NCBI RefSeq assembly: GCF_009739465.1
Contig: NZ_WHOM01000053.1
Coordinates: 1-33,703, forward strand
DNA length: 33,703 nt
Reading direction: 5' to 3'
Origin: Streptomyces apocyni
GTDB taxonomy: Bacteria > Actinomycetota > Actinomycetes > Streptomycetales > Streptomycetaceae
The translations under genes were made by a program, and so were the position numbers. Within the stretch, counting starts at the first letter, position 1. Every line of letters begins with the position of its first letter. The notes under the pieces are model-generated. The model worked only from the letters and a program-made list of their open reading frames with translations. It did not search any database and was not told where the DNA came from. Shown piece after piece: positions 24,909-32,964 of the stretch.

Positions 24909-27900
24909 TTAGGGGGTGACCTTCTCGATCGTGACGCTGCCGACCCCGGCGGCTGTGCCCCGGGCGTTCAGCACCTGGAGCTCGCCGACGAACTGGCGGC
25001 CCTCGGGCGCGGCGCCCGCGACCACGACATCGGCGGCCAGCTGCGCGGACTCGCCGTTGCCCAGCTTCACGGTCGCCGACTTGTCGACCTTGAGCTCACC
25101 GAGCGAGGGCGCGTAGTACACGTCCAGGTAGTCGTAGTCGGTCTCCCCGGCCGGAACCGCGTAACCGTCGACGACGATGGTGTACTCGCCCGCGGCGGGA
25201 TCGGTCAGGGTGACCCGCTCCTCGGAGTCGCCGCCCGCGGACTGGCCGACCAGCTTGTCGCCCAGGAACACGGCCAGGTCCAGGTCGGCGGACGCGTCGG
25301 AGACCTTGCCGATCTTGATGTCGAACAGCTCGACACCCTCACCGATGGTCACCTTGCGCTCCTGCGACGCGCCGTCCTTGATGCTCGGACGCTCCTTGAC
25401 GGACGAGCCGAGCGAGCCGCCCTTCAGCGTGCCGTCGATCGCGGCGAAGGTGTTGGTGCCCTTCCACTCGACCTTGGCCGGAGTACCGATCTTGGCCTCG
25501 TCGAGGGTCGCCTCGGCCGGGTCGAACTCCACGCCGAGAACCGAGACGTCCAGCTTGTACGGGTTCTTCAGCAGCGGCGACGTACGGCGCGACTCGACCT
25601 CGATCTCCCAGACGCCCGGCTGCGGGTTCGCGTACGAGCGCAGGTCGGGGCGGCAGGTGTTGGTCGGGTGCTCGTAGTTCGGGTAGCAGTGGATCGTCGA
25701 CGTGGAGTCCATCGGCACGCCGTACGGGTGCAGCGAGATGAACCGCGTCTGGCTGTCCTTCTTGAGACCGCTCATGGCGACCTCAAGGGTCTTCGCGCCC
25801 TCCGGCACCGTCACGAAGTACGAGGTGGTGAGGTTGCGCACCGCCTTGCCCGAGGCGGAGAAGCTGTACGACGGCTTCGCCAGCTTCTCGGAGGCGACCA
25901 CGGTGGTGAGGATCTGCTTGTCGACGCCCTTGGTCCACAGGTCGTTGACCTCGAGGATCGCGCTGCTCAGACCCGCCTTGCGGGGCTTGGCGGTGACCTT
26001 GACGGTGACCGGCTTGTCCCGCGGCAGCAGGATGAAGCGGAAGCCCTTGATCCCGAAGGTGCGGTCGTGGTTGTTCTTGAACGACAGCTTGTGCCACACG
26101 GCGCTCTTCGGGCCGGTGGTACGGGTGATCGTGACGTCGTACGTCTTGCGCTCGCCGACCTTGAGGCCGCCCTCGCGGTCGTAGAGGCCGGTGCCGAAGC
26201 CCGGCTCCGTCAGGTGCTGGTCCAGCGCGGTGTCGACCGGGGCCTTCACCGTGTACCCGTGGGCCGTGGCGCCCCACCTGATCGACTTCCAGGCCTTCTG
26301 GATGTTGATCAGGCCCGAGCCCTGCTCATACGCCTGGGCGCCCTTGATCTGGGTCGCGGTGCTGGTCAGCGCGGTGCGCAGCTTCGCGGGCGGCAGGTCG
26401 ACGTTCTTCTGCTTCGCCGCCGAGAGCAGCAGCGCGCTGGCGCCAGCGGCCTGCGGCGAGGACATCGAGGTGCCCTGCAGCATGCCGTAACCGGCCGGGA
26501 GGTCGTAGCCCGCCTCGGCGACCGGCTGGCCCTCGGCCCAGGTCTGGATGGTGTTGATCGAGGCGCCGGGCGCGGTGATCGTCGGCGTGAAGCCGCCGTC
26601 CTCACGCGGTCCGCGCGAGGAGAAGGGCATCATCGCGTACTTGCGCTTGACGGCCGAGCCGTAGTTGGCGGCCCAGGTCTCCTTGGAGACCGAGGCGCCG
26701 ACCGAGATCACCTTGTCGGCGAGCGACGGGTCACCGATGGTGTTGGCTCCGGGACCGCTGTTGCCGGCCGAGATGACCAGCTGGACGCCGTAGTCGTCGA
26801 TGAGCCGGGTGTAGAGCTCGGCGCGCGCGTTGTTGCCGTCGTTCAGCGCGGGCAGGCCGCCGATCGACATGTTGACGATGTCGACGCCGCGGTTCACCAC
26901 GAGGTCGATCATGCCCTCGGTGAGCGCGGCGCTGGTGCAGCCGCCGCTCCAGGTGCAGGCGCGCGAGGAGACCAGCTTGGCGCCGGGGGCGGCGCCGTTC
27001 ATCTCGCCGCCGAACAGCGAGTTGGCGGCGGTGATGCCCGCGACGTGGGTGCCGTGCGAGCCCTCGATGACGCCGATGTTGACGAAGTCGGCCTTCTTGC
27101 CGACCCAGTCGCCGCCGTACGGGTCGGTCGGGACGTCCTTGCGGATCTCGACGACGAACGGGATGCGCTCGGCGACCTCGGTCGCCGGGTCGTCCTCACC
27201 GAAGTAGCCGATTTGGAAGCCGTCCTTGTACGGCTTCATCGGCTTGTCGTTGGTGAAGTCGCCGTCGTTGTCGAGGTCGACGGTGACGGTGCCCTTGTCC
27301 GCGTCGTAGAGGACGCCCCAGGTGTCGGTGGTGTCACCGTCGCGGTTGAGGTCGCCGTCCATGTCGCCGCCCTTGGTGGCGGCCTCGGCGAAGACGTTGA
27401 CCTGGAAGTCGCCCTCGGGGGCCTTCCAGGTGCGGTCGGCGAAGGTGAACTCGGGTCCGGAGACCGGGTTGGTCATCCGGCGCCAGGTGCCGTCGCGGTC
27501 CACGATCGGGTCGGTCGCGGTGACCCAGTCGACGATCTTGCGCTCGCCGGTGGTGGTCTTCTGCAGCGCCGGGTGGGCCACATCGACGCCGGAGTCGATG
27601 ATGCCGATGGTGATCCCCCGACCATCGGCCTTGGGGTTCTTCTTGACGAAATCCACCGCGCCGGTCTCGAAGGACGGGTTGTACGGGTTCTTCGCCGGGG
27701 TCTTCTCGCTGGGCGCGGGGTACGTGCCCTTCGCGCCCCTCTTCGCGCCCTTGGCGGCGTCGGCGCCCGGGGTCGGGTCGTCCAGCTTGATCTCCGCGCT
27801 CAGGTCGATCGCGTGGACGCTGGAGAGCTTGGCCGCCTTCTTGATCGCGGCGTCGGCCTTCGGCGTGGGCAGCGTGGCGCGCACATAGCCCAGCTTGTCG

Positions 27901-28229
27901 TGGGTCTTGCCCACGGAGCCGCCCTTGACGCCGTCGAGCTGCTTGGCGACCTGCTCGGTGCTGCCGGGCTTGGTCGCGACCAGCAGCGTGACGGTCTTCT
28001 CGCCCTTCGCCTCGGCCTCGGCGAGCCGCTCGGCGTCAGCGGTACCGAGCTTGTCCTGGCGGTCCTGACTGGACTTCACCGGTACGGGGTCGCCGTCCGA
28101 TGCACCGTCGGCGGCGAAGGCCGGTACCGCCGCGGCCGCGGCGAGCGCGGCCGCCAGACCCGCGGCCACCGTGAGGCGGGCCGCGCGTCTCGCACCGGAT
28201 ATCGGTGCGTGGGGGGTGTTGAGGGTCAT
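24909..28229 (-). CDS. Large secreted subtilisin-like serine protease (S8)
   Basis: A 1,106-residue exported protease. ATG 28229 (AGGGA 6 nt upstream) opens a signal peptide cut near PAFAA-DG (residue 40). An inhibitor-I9-like propeptide spans about 75-145. Catalytic residues are Asp212 (GIIDSGVDVAHP), His392 (SHGTHVAG) and Ser588 (GTSMSSPQA), with the oxyanion Asn490 (SAGNSGPG). The Asp-to-His gap is 180 residues, far longer than in subtilisin (about 30). It includes two Asp-rich, EF-hand-like loops, DGDLNRDGDT and DLDNDGDFTND. After the catalytic domain come about 500 residues of beta-rich domains. It is likely calcium-dependent and acts outside the cell. Streptomyces genomes commonly encode such long subtilases. 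An A/T-rich leader with a short hairpin precedes it. Confidence 0.93.
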   Translation of the reverse strand: MTLNTPHAPISGARRAARLTVAAGLAAALAAAAAVPAFAADGASDGDPVPVKSSQDRQDKLGTADAERLAEAEAKGEKTVTLLVATKPGSTEQVAKQLDGVKGGSVGKTHDKLGYVRATLPTPKADAAIKKAAKLSSVHAIDLSAEIKLDDPTPGADAAKGAKRGAKGTYPAPSEKTPAKNPYNPSFETGAVDFVKKNPKADGRGITIGIIDSGVDVAHPALQKTTTGERKIVDWVTATDPIVDRDGTWRRMTNPVSGPEFTFADRTWKAPEGDFQVNVFAEAATKGGDMDGDLNRDGDTTDTWGVLYDADKGTVTVDLDNDGDFTNDKPMKPYKDGFQIGYFGEDDPATEVAERIPFVVEIRKDVPTDPYGGDWVGKKADFVNIGVIEGSHGTHVAGITAANSLFGGEMNGAAPGAKLVSSRACTWSGGCTSAALTEGMIDLVVNRGVDIVNMSIGGLPALNDGNNARAELYTRLIDDYGVQLVISAGNSGPGANTIGDPSLADKVISVGASVSKETWAANYGSAVKRKYAMMPFSSRGPREDGGFTPTITAPGASINTIQTWAEGQPVAEAGYDLPAGYGMLQGTSMSSPQAAGASALLLSAAKQKNVDLPPAKLRTALTSTATQIKGAQAYEQGSGLINIQKAWKSIRWGATAHGYTVKAPVDTALDQHLTEPGFGTGLYDREGGLKVGERKTYDVTITRTTGPKSAVWHKLSFKNNHDRTFGIKGFRFILLPRDKPVTVKVTAKPRKAGLSSAILEVNDLWTKGVDKQILTTVVASEKLAKPSYSFSASGKAVRNLTTSYFVTVPEGAKTLEVAMSGLKKDSQTRFISLHPYGVPMDSTSTIHCYPNYEHPTNTCRPDLRSYANPQPGVWEIEVESRRTSPLLKNPYKLDVSVLGVEFDPAEATLDEAKIGTPAKVEWKGTNTFAAIDGTLKGGSLGSSVKERPSIKDGASQERKVTIGEGVELFDIKIGKVSDASADLDLAVFLGDKLVGQSAGGDSEERVTLTDPAAGEYTIVVDGYAVPAGETDYDYLDVYYAPSLGELKVDKSATVKLGNGESAQLAADVVVAGAAPEGRQFVGELQVLNARGTAAGVGSVTIEKVTP

Positions 28230-28254
28230 CTGTATCCCTATAACTGAGAGAGAA

Positions 28255-28297
28255 GGTCCGGTTTTCGGACCCAGATGACCGCTCACCCTTATATAAG
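28255..28297 (-). promoter_or_regulatory. Leader region of the subtilase gene
   Basis: The perfect palindrome CTTATATAAG (28288-28297) is unusually AT-rich for this genome and sits about 60 bp before the ATG, a plausible -10 region for the minus strand, though no good -35 was found. Between it and the gene is a small hairpin GGTCCG/CGGACC (28255-28260, 28266-28271). Confidence 0.4.
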
Positions 28298-28349
28298 TGA
28301 TCGATGTTTGGGGAGAGTTGTCCGAGACGAAAGAAGGAAGTGGCGTACA

Positions 28350-28379
28350 TCCGCCATACGCCACGGGGCGTATGGCGGA
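28350..28379. terminator. Hairpin between subtilase promoter and CGNR gene
   Basis: A perfect 13-bp inverted repeat (28350-28362 with 28367-28379, loop ACGG) lies 34 nt downstream of the CGNR stop on the minus strand, upstream of the subtilase leader. No T-run follows on that strand. It could be a terminator or an operator; a GGCGTAC half-copy lies next to it at 28342-28348. Confidence 0.6.
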
Positions 28380-28412
28380 ATAAAGCGGGACATCCAAACT
28401 GGATGCGGAGGT

Positions 28413-28958
28413 TCAGCTTCCGTGTGTGCGGGCGTAATGCCGGGAGGCTTTGGCCCGGTTTCCGCACGCCGCCATGGAGCACCAGCGCCGGGTGCCGTTC
28501 CGCGAGGTGTCGAAGAAGTGCAGGACGCACGCGTCGTGGGCGCACTTGCGGATACGGTCGGGCGCGGCGCTCAGCAGCTCCAGGTAGTTACGGGCCGCGG
28601 TCCAGGCCGGACCCCAGGACGGGTCGTCGAACTCCGCGCGCTCGCCCGGGCCTTCGGCGCTGAGGGTCGCCCGGATGCGGCCATGGGCGAGTACCGCGTC
28701 GACCCGGGTGATTCCGGCCGGGTTGTCCGGGGTGTCCGCGACCGCGCTGAGAGCGTCGCGGGCGGTCAGCAGATGGCGCAGGGTGGTCACGTCGGCCGGG
28801 AAGCGGTCATCGAGACCGTTCGCGGCCAGCCAGATCCGCAGGCCGTCGTCGGCGTCGAAAAGATCCCGCCGCCCTCCGTCCTGCACCCAGCGGGTGTTGA
28901 GCAGGTCCAGCGAGATCGGTTCGCCAGTGAGCGGGCGTGGGTCGACCGGGGCGGGCAT
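28413..28958 (-). CDS. CGNR zinc-finger (ABATE-domain) protein
   Basis: A 181-residue protein of the ABATE/CGNR family, common in actinobacteria and thought to be regulators. The N-terminal part (about 10-130) is the helical ABATE domain (EPISLDLLNTRWV at the start). The C-terminal CGNR zinc finger has CAHDAC and CSMAACGNRAKASRHYAR, giving two Cys-x4-Cys pairs. No enzymatic motif is present. It is transcribed alone; the upstream gap of 150 bp holds repeats and a dyad that may serve autoregulation. Confidence 0.88.
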   Translation of the reverse strand: MPAPVDPRPLTGEPISLDLLNTRWVQDGGRRDLFDADDGLRIWLAANGLDDRFPADVTTLRHLLTARDALSAVADTPDNPAGITRVDAVLAHGRIRATLSAEGPGERAEFDDPSWGPAWTAARNYLELLSAAPDRIRKCAHDACVLHFFDTSRNGTRRWCSMAACGNRAKASRHYARTHGS

Positions 28959-28980
28959 CGAGACTCCTTTCAGAGCTGTC

Positions 28981-29022
28981 CGGGGCTGTGCGGGGCTGTG
29001 CGGGGCTAACCAGTCAAGGTTA
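28981..29022. promoter_or_regulatory. Direct repeats and a dyad upstream of the CGNR gene
   Basis: CGGGGCTGTG is repeated exactly at 28981-28990 and 28991-29000, with a third partial copy. Just beyond is the inverted repeat TAACC-N6-GGTTA (29007-29022), whose centre is TTGACT on the minus strand, a -35-like element for the CGNR gene. A matching -10 at normal spacing is absent. Confidence 0.4.
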
Positions 29023-29108
29023 CGTCACCGGTTGGCTTGTCTGGGAGGTTAAGCGCGGTCGACGACGCTGTGGCGCGGAGGGGGCGTGTTTGCCTCTAAC
29101 GTCACAGG

Positions 29109-29564
29109 GTGCACAAAGAGCTCAGGGTGGCGGCCTACGCCGTGTGCGTACGGGACGGACGGCTGCTGCTCGCCCGCTGGGTAGCGGCCGACGGCACCAA
29201 ACGGTGGACCCTGCCCGGCGGCGGCCTGGAGCACGGCGAGGACCCCTACGACGCGGTGGTGAGAGAGGTGGCCGAGGAGACCGGGTACACCGTACGGCCC
29301 GCCACGTTGCTCGGCGTCGACTCGCTCCGCCGCCGCTACCCGCGCAAGCTGGGCACCTTCGCCGACTTCCACGGACTGCGGGTCGTCTACGAGGCCCGGA
29401 TCACCGGAGGCGAACTGCGCCCCGAGGAGCACGGCTCCACGGACCTGGCGTCCTGGCACGCCCTGGACGCGGTCCCCGAGCTGCCCCGGGTCGGCCTGGT
29501 CGACATCGGCCTCACGTTATGGCGTACCCGGCCAGCTGTGGGCCGCGTCGACGAGACGACCTGA
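29109..29564 (+). CDS. Nudix hydrolase
   Basis: A 151-residue Nudix protein. The 23-residue box runs from GG at about residue 38 to EETGY: the spacing G-x5-E-x7-REVAEETG is exact, so a metal-dependent pyrophosphohydrolase is expected. The substrate (nucleotide sugar, oxidised nucleotide, ADP-ribose) cannot be deduced. GTG 29109 is preceded 6 nt upstream by TAACGT (29097-29102) with no Shine-Dalgarno sequence, suggesting a leaderless transcript. It has a terminator of its own. Confidence 0.92.
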   Translation: MHKELRVAAYAVCVRDGRLLLARWVAADGTKRWTLPGGGLEHGEDPYDAVVREVAEETGYTVRPATLLGVDSLRRRYPRKLGTFADFHGLRVVYEARITGGELRPEEHGSTDLASWHALDAVPELPRVGLVDIGLTLWRTRPAVGRVDETT

Positions 29565-29588
29565 AGGTGAACGCGGAGTAATCAACTC

Positions 29589-29611
29589 CCCTCCCCTGAG
29601 GGCGGGGAGGG
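29589..29611 (+). terminator. GC-rich hairpin downstream of the Nudix gene
   Basis: CCCTCCCC (29589-29596) pairs perfectly with GGGGAGGG (29604-29611) around a 7-nt loop, 24 nt after the Nudix stop. No T-run follows. Confidence 0.65.
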
Positions 29612-29769
29612 TGGCCGCGCCGGGTGGCGGAGATCCACGTACAGCGATCGGCCGACAGCGTTGCGGTCTCGTTAACGCCCACGTCATCCCCAGTGCCAAC
29701 GATCCAGTGAGAGCGGGGAGTCCCCCCGCGGCCACTGCCGACTCGTTCGCACCCTCGGGAGACCGCGCC

Positions 29770-31545
29770 ATGCCGCGCACACGCTCTGTCGCCGCTGCCT
29801 GCCTCGACCGCCGCACTCTCCTCTCCACCACCGCCGCGCTCTCCGTCTCCACCGGCCTGGCGCTCGCACTCGGCGCCAGCGGGCCCAGTAGAGAAGCCAG
29901 CGCGGCCGACGCCGCCGACGCCGCCGACGCGGCGTCGCCGCTCGCCGGAGCCCCCGCCCCCACCGCCCGCCCTCGCCCCGCCGCCCCCCTCGCCCCGTAC
30001 CAGCACGGCACCACCCTCAGTACGGTCGCGACGCCGCGCGGCGGCAGCGGCTACCGGCGCCTGGGCGAGGGGCCCGGCTGGCCCCGGGTCGTCCGCGGCG
30101 AACTGGCCGCGCCGAAGGCGGGCCGCGCCGACCGCCGCAGCACACTCGCCGCCTTCGTCCAGTTCACCGACCTGCACATCGTCGACGTCCAGCATCCGCT
30201 GCGTTACGAGTACCTACGCGCCCAGACCGGCAGCGGCTGGCGCCCCCAGGAGGCGCTGTCCGTCGCCGGGACCGTCGCGCTCATCGAGCGCGTCAACGCG
30301 CTGCCGGGCGCGCCCGCCACCGGCGCACCGCTGGGCTTCGTCATGACCACCGGCGACAACACCGACAACAACTCCCGCGCTGAACTCGACTGGTTCCTGC
30401 GCACCATGAGCGGCGGCACCATCACCCCCAACACCGGAGACCCGCGCCGCTACGAGGGCGTCCAGGACAGCGGACTGAAGCTCTACTGGCACCCTGAGGC
30501 CGACCTGCGTGACGGCGACAAGGCGCTCGGCTTCCCACGGATCGACGGATTCCTGGCCGCGGCGATACGCCAGGTCCGCAGCCCCGGCCTGCGGCTGCCC
30601 TGGTACTCGACCGTCGGCAACCACGACAGCCTGCCCGGCGGCTGCTTCGCCGCGGGCGACAGCTGGTTCGCGGACTTCGCGGTCGGCGGCAAGAAGCTGA
30701 TGTCGCTGCCGGATGCGGCGGGCGCCGCCCTCTGGACGGCCGTGAAGAAGGGCCTGGACCCCGAGGGCACCCACTTCCGGGAGCTCCTGCGGACCTCGTC
30801 CCACCGGCTGACCTCCGTCACCCCGGACGAGTCCCGCGCGCCCTTCACGCCCGCCGAGTACGTCCAGGCTCACCTGGACCCCGCGCACACCGGCCCCGGA
30901 CCGGTCGGCCACGGCTATACGGACGCCAACCTCGCCGACGCCACCCAGTACTACAGCTTCCCGATATCGGACGACGTGATCGGCGTCAGCCTGGACACCA
31001 CCGACCCCGGCGGCCACTACGAGGGCTCGCTCGGCACCGCCCAGTTCAGGTGGCTGGAGCGCACCCTGACCCAGGCCGAGCGGGACGGCACGTACGTCAT
31101 CGTCTTCAGTCACCACACCAGCAGGACGATGCGCAACCTGCGCCCCGACCCGGCCCGCCCGTCCGAGGCCCGCCACGGCGGCGACGCGGTCACGGCGCTG
31201 CTGCGGCGCCACCGCACCGTACTGGCCTGGGTGAACGGCCACAGCCACAAGAACGCGATCACCCCGCACGGCGGCTTCTGGGAGATCTCCACCGCCTCGC
31301 ACATCGACTTCCCCCAGCTGGCCCGGATCATCGAGGTCACCGACAACGGTGACGGCACCCTGTCCGTCTTCACCACCCTCATCGAGTCCGCCGCGCCCCA
31401 CCGCACGGACCTCACGGACCTCTCCCAGCCGGGCCTCGCCGCGCTCTACCGGGAACTCGCCGCCAACACACCGGGCCTACGGCCCACGCTGACCGGTGAA
31501 CCGAGCGACCGCAACACCGAACTGGTGCTCCGCAAGACCCGCTAG
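29770..31545 (+). CDS. Tat-exported metallophosphoesterase (TIGR03767/PPA1498-like)
   Basis: A 591-residue exported phosphoesterase. The N-terminus has a twin-arginine signal, DRRTLLSTTAALSVSTG (Arg14-Arg15), so it is folded before export. The calcineurin-like metal site is visible: Asp134 and His136 in FTDLHIVD, Asp196 in TTGDNTDNN, Asn284-His285-Asp286 in VGNHDS, a His pair in VFSHHTS and the last His residues in VNGHSHKN. The ADAADAADAA stretch after the signal is a low-complexity linker. ATG 29770 with GGGAGA 8 nt upstream is chosen because it opens the signal peptide. It probably releases phosphate from an extracellular substrate; the true substrate is unknown. Confidence 0.88.
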   Translation: MPRTRSVAAACLDRRTLLSTTAALSVSTGLALALGASGPSREASAADAADAADAASPLAGAPAPTARPRPAAPLAPYQHGTTLSTVATPRGGSGYRRLGEGPGWPRVVRGELAAPKAGRADRRSTLAAFVQFTDLHIVDVQHPLRYEYLRAQTGSGWRPQEALSVAGTVALIERVNALPGAPATGAPLGFVMTTGDNTDNNSRAELDWFLRTMSGGTITPNTGDPRRYEGVQDSGLKLYWHPEADLRDGDKALGFPRIDGFLAAAIRQVRSPGLRLPWYSTVGNHDSLPGGCFAAGDSWFADFAVGGKKLMSLPDAAGAALWTAVKKGLDPEGTHFRELLRTSSHRLTSVTPDESRAPFTPAEYVQAHLDPAHTGPGPVGHGYTDANLADATQYYSFPISDDVIGVSLDTTDPGGHYEGSLGTAQFRWLERTLTQAERDGTYVIVFSHHTSRTMRNLRPDPARPSEARHGGDAVTALLRRHRTVLAWVNGHSHKNAITPHGGFWEISTASHIDFPQLARIIEVTDNGDGTLSVFTTLIESAAPHRTDLTDLSQPGLAALYRELAANTPGLRPTLTGEPSDRNTELVLRKTR

Positions 31546-31677
31546 CCCCTCAGCTCCACTTGGCTGATTCGTACTCAACCGGACGTACCCGAGCAACTTC
31601 CCCCGCCCCGAGCGAGTCCTGCCCGCTGACCGAAGTCGCGCAGGTGCGCAGTCGCGCAGCCGTGGGAAGGACAGCAC

Positions 31678-32844
31678 ATGGCAACAGCAGTACGTACGGT
31701 GCGGGCCACTCTTCTGGGAACGGTGACGGTGACGGCCGTGGCGGCACTGACCGCCGCGACCCTCACCGCACCCGCGGCGGCCGAATCCCGGACCAGAGAC
31801 CACCAGCCCACCCAACAGGCCATGGACGCCGCCGTGGCGGACGGCGTCCCCGGAGTCGCCGGGCAGGCCGTGGACCAGTACGGGACCTGGAAGGGCACGT
31901 CCGGCGTCGGCAACCTCAGGACGGGCAAGCAGCGCAGCGCCCACGACCGCTACCGGATCGCCAGCATCACCAAGACCTTCGTCGCGACCGTGCTGCTTCA
32001 GCTCCAGGGGGAGGGCAAGCTCGACCTGGACGACACGGTGGAGAAGTGGCTGCCAGGCGTGGTGCACGGCAACGGTCACGACGGCAGCGAGATCACCGTC
32101 CGCCAGCTGCTCAACCACACCAGCGGGATCTTCGACTACACCAGTGACCCCGCCCTCGCCAGGAAGTACCTCTACAAGGGTTTCCTGAAGCACCGCTACG
32201 ACACCCTTGAGCCCACGGACCTGGTGGCCGTCGCCATGCGGCACAAGCCGGTCTTCGAGCCGGGCGACGGATGGAGCTACTCGAATACGAACTACACCCT
32301 GGCCGGGATGATCATCGAGAAGGTGACCGGCCGGACGTACGGCACCGAGATCGAGCAGCGCGTCATCAAGCCGCTCGGACTGCACGCCACCCGGGTCCCG
32401 GGCACCGAGCACTGGGTGGGGTGGCCCAGCTCACGGGCGTACTCCACACTCTCCGACAAGCCGCAGGGCCGGACGTACGACGTCACCGAGCTCAACCCGT
32501 CCATGGCGGGTGCGGCGGGCGAGATGATCTCTGACTCCGGTGACCTCAACCGCTTCTTCGGCGCGCTACTCGGCGGGGAACTGCTGCCCGCCAAGCAGCT
32601 CAAGGAAATGAAGACCACGATCCCGGTCGAGGGCGAGCCGAACGCGGGCTACGGGCTGGGCCTGATCAAGGAGAAGCTGTCCTGCGGCAAGGTGGTCTGG
32701 GGTCACTCCGGTGGCTTCCACGGCTCCATCTCACAGGCGCTGACGACCACGAAGGGCGATCACTCGCTCGCCTTCAACTTCAACGGCGACTGGTCCGGAG
32801 ACAGCCGGGCGGTCGGCGAGGCGGAGTTCTGCGGGACGAACTAG
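31678..32844 (+). CDS. Secreted serine beta-lactamase-fold hydrolase / D-alanyl-D-alanine carboxypeptidase-like
   Basis: A 388-residue class C-type penicillin-binding fold enzyme. A signal peptide ends near APAAA-ES (residue 35). The catalytic triad of motifs is complete: Ser96-x-x-Lys99 (SITK), Tyr201-Ser-Asn203 (YSN) and His343-Ser-Gly345 (HSGG, in place of KTG). NHTSGIFDYT and a late Cys pair (336 and 384) are also typical of Streptomyces R61-like enzymes. It should act on cell-wall peptides or related amides/esters outside the cell. ATG 31678 has GGAAGGA 6 nt upstream. It is followed by a hairpin terminator. Substrate may be other than peptidoglycan, since the family is broad. Confidence 0.92.
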   Translation: MATAVRTVRATLLGTVTVTAVAALTAATLTAPAAAESRTRDHQPTQQAMDAAVADGVPGVAGQAVDQYGTWKGTSGVGNLRTGKQRSAHDRYRIASITKTFVATVLLQLQGEGKLDLDDTVEKWLPGVVHGNGHDGSEITVRQLLNHTSGIFDYTSDPALARKYLYKGFLKHRYDTLEPTDLVAVAMRHKPVFEPGDGWSYSNTNYTLAGMIIEKVTGRTYGTEIEQRVIKPLGLHATRVPGTEHWVGWPSSRAYSTLSDKPQGRTYDVTELNPSMAGAAGEMISDSGDLNRFFGALLGGELLPAKQLKEMKTTIPVEGEPNAGYGLGLIKEKLSCGKVVWGHSGGFHGSISQALTTTKGDHSLAFNFNGDWSGDSRAVGEAEFCGTN

Positions 32845-32878
32845 CGCGGTGCCGCGTCGCGAAGTGGCGCACAAGTGC

Positions 32879-32912
32879 GGGGCGGGGCCCGCCGTCCGGG
32901 TCCCGCCCCTGC
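32879..32912 (+). terminator. Terminator after the serine hydrolase gene
   Basis: A 12-bp stem (32879-32890 with 32898-32909, one G-U) can be extended by GC across a T bulge to 32912 and is followed by TTTTCCCC, then a pyrimidine-rich tract to about 32958 made of repeated GTTTCCCC-like words. It separates the gene from the convergent one. Confidence 0.82.
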
Positions 32913-32964
32913 TTTTCCCCTGTTACCCCGTTTCCCCCGTTTCCCCTGTTCCCCCTCGGGCCGG

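Noticed and set aside
25668..28247. 859-residue open frame on the plus strand
   Set aside because: Antisense to the subtilase; biased Val/Arg/Gly composition and no domain.
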